Below are positions 7,701 to 9,726 of a stretch of DNA of 9,726 nucleotides, one piece after another. Both the position numbers and the translations under genes were made by a program. The notes beneath the pieces were generated by a model that saw nothing but the letters and a program-made list of their open reading frames with translations, did not search any database and was not told the DNA's origin. Numbering within the stretch: the stretch's first letter is position 1; every line of letters starts with the position of its first letter. Where the stretch lies: contig SLCJ01000183.1 in assembly GCA_007125835.1 (NCBI GenBank), forward strand, positions 1 to 9,726, given 5' to 3'. Source of the DNA: Verrucomicrobiales bacterium. Lineage in GTDB: Bacteria > Verrucomicrobiota > Verrucomicrobiia > Verrucomicrobiales > SLCJ01.

Positions 7701-7826
7701 CGGAATTCCATGGGCACCGCCGTTTTTTCTGGCATGACCGCCGCAACTTTCCTTGGCATTTTCCTAATTCCGGCTTTGTTTGTACTCGTGCTGAAAGTCG
7801 GCTCGGTTTTCCGCCGCCAACCGTAG
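4713..7826 (+). CDS. RND multidrug efflux pump, AcrB/MexB (HAE-1) family permease
   Basis: The inner-membrane proton/drug antiporter of the tripartite pump; 1037 residues, close to AcrB (1049) and collinear with it. It starts FFIDRPVFA, then LPVAQYPNISPPQISV. The predicted 12 membrane helices lie near residues 10-28, 342-360, 364-385, 392-413, 438-460, 468-497, 535-553, 870-890, 893-912, 922-947, 968-990 and 1002-1026. Two large periplasmic porter/docking loops lie between helices 1-2 and 7-8. The proton relay is intact: D408 and D409 in GIVVDDAIVVVE, K938 in GLAAKNAILIVEF, and the conserved RLRPILMTS near 968-975. The switch-loop region (about 608-624, INMLSGSYGT) is about two residues longer than AcrB's and lacks its phenylalanines; of the pocket aromatics only F178 (VEIFG) is clearly kept. 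Substrate range therefore cannot be copied from AcrB. It sits between the adaptor and channel genes in one operon. Confidence 0.97.
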   Translation: MARFFIDRPVFAMVLSMLILIAGAASIPTLPVAQYPNISPPQISVVAVYPGASAEVVGESVALPIEAELNGAEGMLYMTSSSTNDGRYVLRVTFEVGRDLDLAAVDIQNRLKRAEPKLPAEVVRNGVVVKKQSPDMLMVTSLKSPDGSVDDLFLSNYAAINVVDTLARVPGVGSVEIFGRRDFAMRLWLEPDRMARLGVTVSEVVAALREQNIQAPAGSFGSPPTVPGTERSLPVVVRGRLLTPEQFSAITLRTLPDGSVLRLGDIARVELGAQDYGQFGRLDGNPAVPIGIYQLPGANAVATASRIRETLDTLAEGFPDGVAAEVTFDSTQFVTSSIREVIHTLFEAFVLVLLVVMLFLGSLRATLIPMLAVPVSLIGTFALFGALDFSINTLTLFGMVLAIGIVVDDAIVVVEAVEHHIAEGLEPRDATIKAMQEVSGPVIGIALVLCSVFIPVAFMGGITGQLYKQFALTLSIAVLISALVALSLTPALCALMLRPRSGRKNIATRFFDRFNRMFDAATQRYGRAVALLCRRLVLAPVVLAVVCLLTWRLAATLPTTFVPSEDQGYLFVAANTPPGSSLESTDSVLRDIEALLEADPDIASSITIGGINMLSGSYGTDTGSVIAVLEDWGDRPGKARHADAVLARVKQGLIGLPEATAIAVNPPPLPGIGTGGGFKFQLQNRSAVGTEALEQAAFAMIAAARQAPEIGTVYTFQRGDVPRIALDVDRDKAKQLGIQLNEVFESLQALLGGVFVNEFNQFGRSFRVMAQADAPFRMGPESLDALFVRTAAGEMTPLSNLASTTEETGPGSLVLHNLFPTVEISGAPAPGFSSGDAIAAMERLAREALPEGFGFEWTELAFQEKESAGTAGVILILALVFVFLVLAALYESWAIPFAVMLGLPLGAFGAFAGQWLRGGYNDVYTQVGLVMLIGLAAKNAILIVEFARMKHGEGCSPVEAAVEAARLRLRPILMTSFAFILGVVPLLLATGPGAASRNSMGTAVFSGMTAATFLGIFLIPALFVLVLKVGSVFRRQP

Positions 7827-7917
7827 GCCAGCGCCTCGTCGCAAATGGGGAAGCGGAAGCGTATGGCTTGCCTCTCCGCGTCCGGCGCAGCCCGCCCTGC
7901 ACCCGCAGTTCCATTGA

Positions 7918-7956
7918 CTTCCCTTCCATCTCTCTCCCTCCATCCCAACCATTCCC
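7918..7956 (+). promoter_or_regulatory. G-free pyrimidine tract before the channel gene
   Basis: The 39 bases before the channel ATG contain no G at all and only five A, with repeated tctctcc/ccatc words, ending in TTCCC-ATG. A Shine-Dalgarno is impossible. Ribosomal protein S1 or leader unfolding may drive initiation instead; that part is inference. Confidence 0.5.
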
Positions 7957-9345
7957 ATGACCCAAACTCTTCGGCTTACCGCCCTGCTCGCAGCCGCTGT
8001 GCTGCCCCTCTCCTGCACCATGGGGCCCGACTACCAACAACCCCTGACCGCCGTGCCCGAATCCCTGCCCGGCCCCTCCGGCGAGCACTCAATCGCCGAC
8101 CGCGCCTGGGCCGATGTGTTCACCGACCCCGTGCTCCGCTCCCTCATCGCCGAGGCACTCGAAAACAACCGCGACCTCGCCATCGCCGCCCACCGCATCG
8201 AGGAAGCACGCGCCATCACCGGCGTGGCCGCCAGCGAGTTTTTTCCCAACCTTGGTGCCAGTGGCTCCGCAGAGCGCACACGACGCGCCCGCTCGATCAC
8301 CCCGCCCGGCACCGACCGCGAAGTGAATGAATTCCGGCTCGGCGGCCTGTTGTCATACGAAGTAGACCTCTGGGGACGTGTGCGCCGCTCCAACGAAGCC
8401 TCCCGCGCCGCTCTGCTCGCCTCGCAATTCGGGCGCGCCACGATCGAAACCACGATCATTGCCGCAGTGGCCTCCGCCTACATCGACCTCAGAGCCCTCG
8501 ACCGCCAACTTCAGATCGCATCGCAGACCGTCGAATCCCGCCGCCGCTCGCTCGATCTCGTCAAAGAGCGCGCCGCCCAAGGCGTCACCTCTGAACTCGA
8601 AGTGGGCCAGGCCGAGGTGCTTCTCCACCAGGCAGAAGTCTCCATTCCAAGGATCCAGAACCAACTCGCCACCACATCCAATGCCCTCAGCACGCTACTC
8701 GGGCGTCTGCCCGGCGACATCCCGCGCGGCCGCTCCCTTGAAGCGCTCGACGAGGGCATCGCCGTCACTGGCGGCCTGCCATCCAATCTTCTCCTGCGTC
8801 GACCCGACATCCTCGGTGCCGAACAGGACCTCGTCGCCCTCAATGCCGACATCGGCATCGCCCGCACCGCTTATTTCCCCAGCCTCTCACTCACCGGCCG
8901 AGGCGGCATGGCCAGCACCGACCTCGACCGCCTGCTGCGCTCCGACAACATCACCCTCGCCGGTGCCGCCGACCTCGCCGCCCCCATCTTCACCGCCGGC
9001 CGCATCAGTTCCTCGATCCGCGCCACCGAGGCACGCCGCGACCAGGCCCTCGCACGCTACGAGTCAGTCATTCTAACCGCTTTCCGCGAGTCCGCCGACG
9101 CCCTCGCCACACACGGCCACGCCAACGAGATCGTCCGCCGCCAGCAGCAACTCGTCGACTCACTGGACAAAGTCGCCCGCCTCGCCACCTCGCGCTACGA
9201 AGGCGGAGCCTCCAGCTTCCTCGAAGTGCTAGACGCCGAACGCAATGCCTTCGAAGGGCAGCTCGCCCTGACCGATGCTCGCCGCCTCAAACTGCAATCC
9301 GTGGTCGCCGCCTACCGCGCGCTCGGCGGAGGCTGGGCGCGGTGA
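7957..9345 (+). CDS. RND efflux outer-membrane channel, OprM/NodT family lipoprotein
   Basis: This 462-residue outer-membrane factor forms the trimeric exit duct of the pump. The N-terminus is a lipoprotein-type signal ending at C20 followed by TMGPDYQQP, the typical NodT/OprM opening. The -3 residue is proline (LPLSC), so the lipobox is not ideal. Two structural repeats of the outer-membrane efflux protein fold cover about 59-249 and 279-453. Hallmarks are YEVDLWGRVRR (134-144), LLLRRPDILGAEQDLVALNA (278-297) with DIGIARTAYFPSLSLTG (298-314), and ARLATSRYEGGASSFLEVLD (407-426). Length fits the family (about 460-490). It lies 130 bases after the pump, same strand, with no strong terminator between, so all three parts are probably co-transcribed. 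Dedicated channels of this type usually travel with their own adaptor and pump, as here. It ends at TGA 9343-9345. Confidence 0.95.
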   Translation: MTQTLRLTALLAAAVLPLSCTMGPDYQQPLTAVPESLPGPSGEHSIADRAWADVFTDPVLRSLIAEALENNRDLAIAAHRIEEARAITGVAASEFFPNLGASGSAERTRRARSITPPGTDREVNEFRLGGLLSYEVDLWGRVRRSNEASRAALLASQFGRATIETTIIAAVASAYIDLRALDRQLQIASQTVESRRRSLDLVKERAAQGVTSELEVGQAEVLLHQAEVSIPRIQNQLATTSNALSTLLGRLPGDIPRGRSLEALDEGIAVTGGLPSNLLLRRPDILGAEQDLVALNADIGIARTAYFPSLSLTGRGGMASTDLDRLLRSDNITLAGAADLAAPIFTAGRISSSIRATEARRDQALARYESVILTAFRESADALATHGHANEIVRRQQQLVDSLDKVARLATSRYEGGASSFLEVLDAERNAFEGQLALTDARRLKLQSVVAAYRALGGGWAR

Positions 9346-9374
9346 TTGCGTTTCCAATTAAAAGCTGAGAAGGC

Positions 9375-9390
9375 TGGCGGCGCATCGCCA
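9375..9390. terminator. Weak hairpin between the convergent stops, possible shared terminator
   Basis: TGGCG-gcgcat-CGCCA forms a five-pair stem with a six-base loop. It lies in the 60-base gap between the channel stop (9345) and the RlpA-like stop (9408-9406). On the minus strand the hairpin is followed, after about ten bases, by CTTTTAATT, a weak T-tract, so termination of the RlpA-like gene is the better reading. On the plus strand no T-run follows. A second small palindrome, AGGG-tg-CCCT, lies at 9393-9402. Confidence 0.3.
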
Positions 9391-9405
9391 CCAGGGTGCC
9401 CTCAA

Positions 9406-9726
9406 TCAGGAGCGCTGGCGCTGAACAAAATCGAACACCTCCTCGGTGGGAGCGAGAGGCTCGAGCACTTCAACTTTGACGCGCTTGATGCCGTCCTCGA
9501 CCATGTCGAGTTCGCGGGCCGCCTCCATGCTGAGGTCAATGATCCGCCCGCGCACAAAGGGACCGCGGTTGTTGATGCGCACGTATACCGAATTGTCGTT
9601 GGAAAGGTTGGTCACACGCACCACGGAGTTGAAAGGCAGGCTGCGGTGCGCGGCGGTCAAATCCTCGGGCTGATACCGCTCGCCATTTGCGGTCTTGCGG
9701 CCGATCCAACGGCCCCCGTAGTAGGA
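9406..9726 (-). CDS. rlpA: RlpA-like septal cell-wall protein, C-terminal part (5' end beyond window)
   Basis: The frame is open from the right edge to TGA at 9408-9406, 106 codons. The visible part starts SYYGGRWIGRKTANGERYQ, continues LTAAHRSLPFNSVVRVTNL, then VRINNRGPFVRGRIIDLS and AARELDM. This is the double-psi beta-barrel domain of RlpA, a lytic transglycosylase in some Gammaproteobacteria that cleaves septal peptidoglycan strands lacking stem peptides. The E of TANGE and H of TAAH, reported as important for activity, are present. The usual INDRGPF reads INNRGPF here. The C-terminal tail after the barrel is short (EPLAPTEEVFDFVQRQRS), so there is no SPOR domain at the C-terminus. An N-terminal signal or lipobox would be outside the window. 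A shorter reading starting at TTG 9660 would cut the domain in half and is not credible. Enzyme activity is unproven; some homologues only bind or localise. Confidence 0.9.
   Translation of the reverse strand, partial: SYYGGRWIGRKTANGERYQPEDLTAAHRSLPFNSVVRVTNLSNDNSVYVRINNRGPFVRGRIIDLSMEAARELDMVEDGIKRVKVEVLEPLAPTEEVFDFVQRQRS

Noticed and set aside
7827..7956. Possible internal terminator or small gene between pump and channel
   Set aside because: Only loose partial complementarity is visible (around 7850-7880) with no T-run, and no short frame with a plausible start and composition.
7845..8330. Plus-strand 161-codon frame across the pump-channel gap
   Set aside because: Mostly overlaps the channel gene in another frame; product is Arg/Pro/His-rich with no domain.
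1..9726. Defence system, CRISPR array, prophage or transposon
   Set aside because: No regular short repeats with spacers, transposase or integrase motifs, att-like duplications or tRNA genes were found on either strand.

Overview
The window is a G+C-rich bacterial chromosomal segment with six protein genes. No RNA genes, insertion sequences or CRISPR arrays were seen. A member of the Verrucomicrobiota (or a close PVC relative) is the best guess. The first gene encodes a large secreted protein built from autotransporter-type beta-strand repeats, a family greatly expanded in that phylum, and none of the five visible start codons has a Shine-Dalgarno sequence. The assignment is an inference; no marker gene is present.

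Left part, minus strand. A sigma-70 family ECF sigma factor gene (3288 to 2680) is followed, after a 232-base gap, by an 815-codon open frame (2447 to 3) that runs off the left edge. This frame covers the whole first quarter of the window. It has an N-terminal signal peptide, two autotransporter-repeat units and a tandem series of about 34-residue beta-strand repeats. The gap holds an AT-rich leader, an extended -10 promoter candidate and a near-perfect 20-bp palindrome at about -60.

Middle, plus strand. Divergent from the sigma gene lies a complete tripartite RND multidrug efflux operon. It comprises a periplasmic adaptor (3483-4631), an AcrB-type inner-membrane pump (4713-7826) and an OprM/NodT-type outer-membrane channel (7957-9345). 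The pump keeps the proton-relay residues (D408, D409, K938), but most of the aromatic residues lining AcrB's distal drug pocket appear to be replaced. The three proteins would form one channel from inner membrane to outside. There is no TetR/MarR-type repressor in the window, and the closest regulator is the divergent sigma factor.

Right edge, minus strand. The C-terminal 106 codons of an RlpA-like double-psi beta-barrel protein (cell-wall/septal) converge on the efflux operon, with a small shared hairpin between the two stop codons.

Most of the content is conventional. The points most worth a second look are the long repeat protein with the sigma factor just upstream, and the G-poor pyrimidine tracts with CC-ATG starts in front of the efflux genes.
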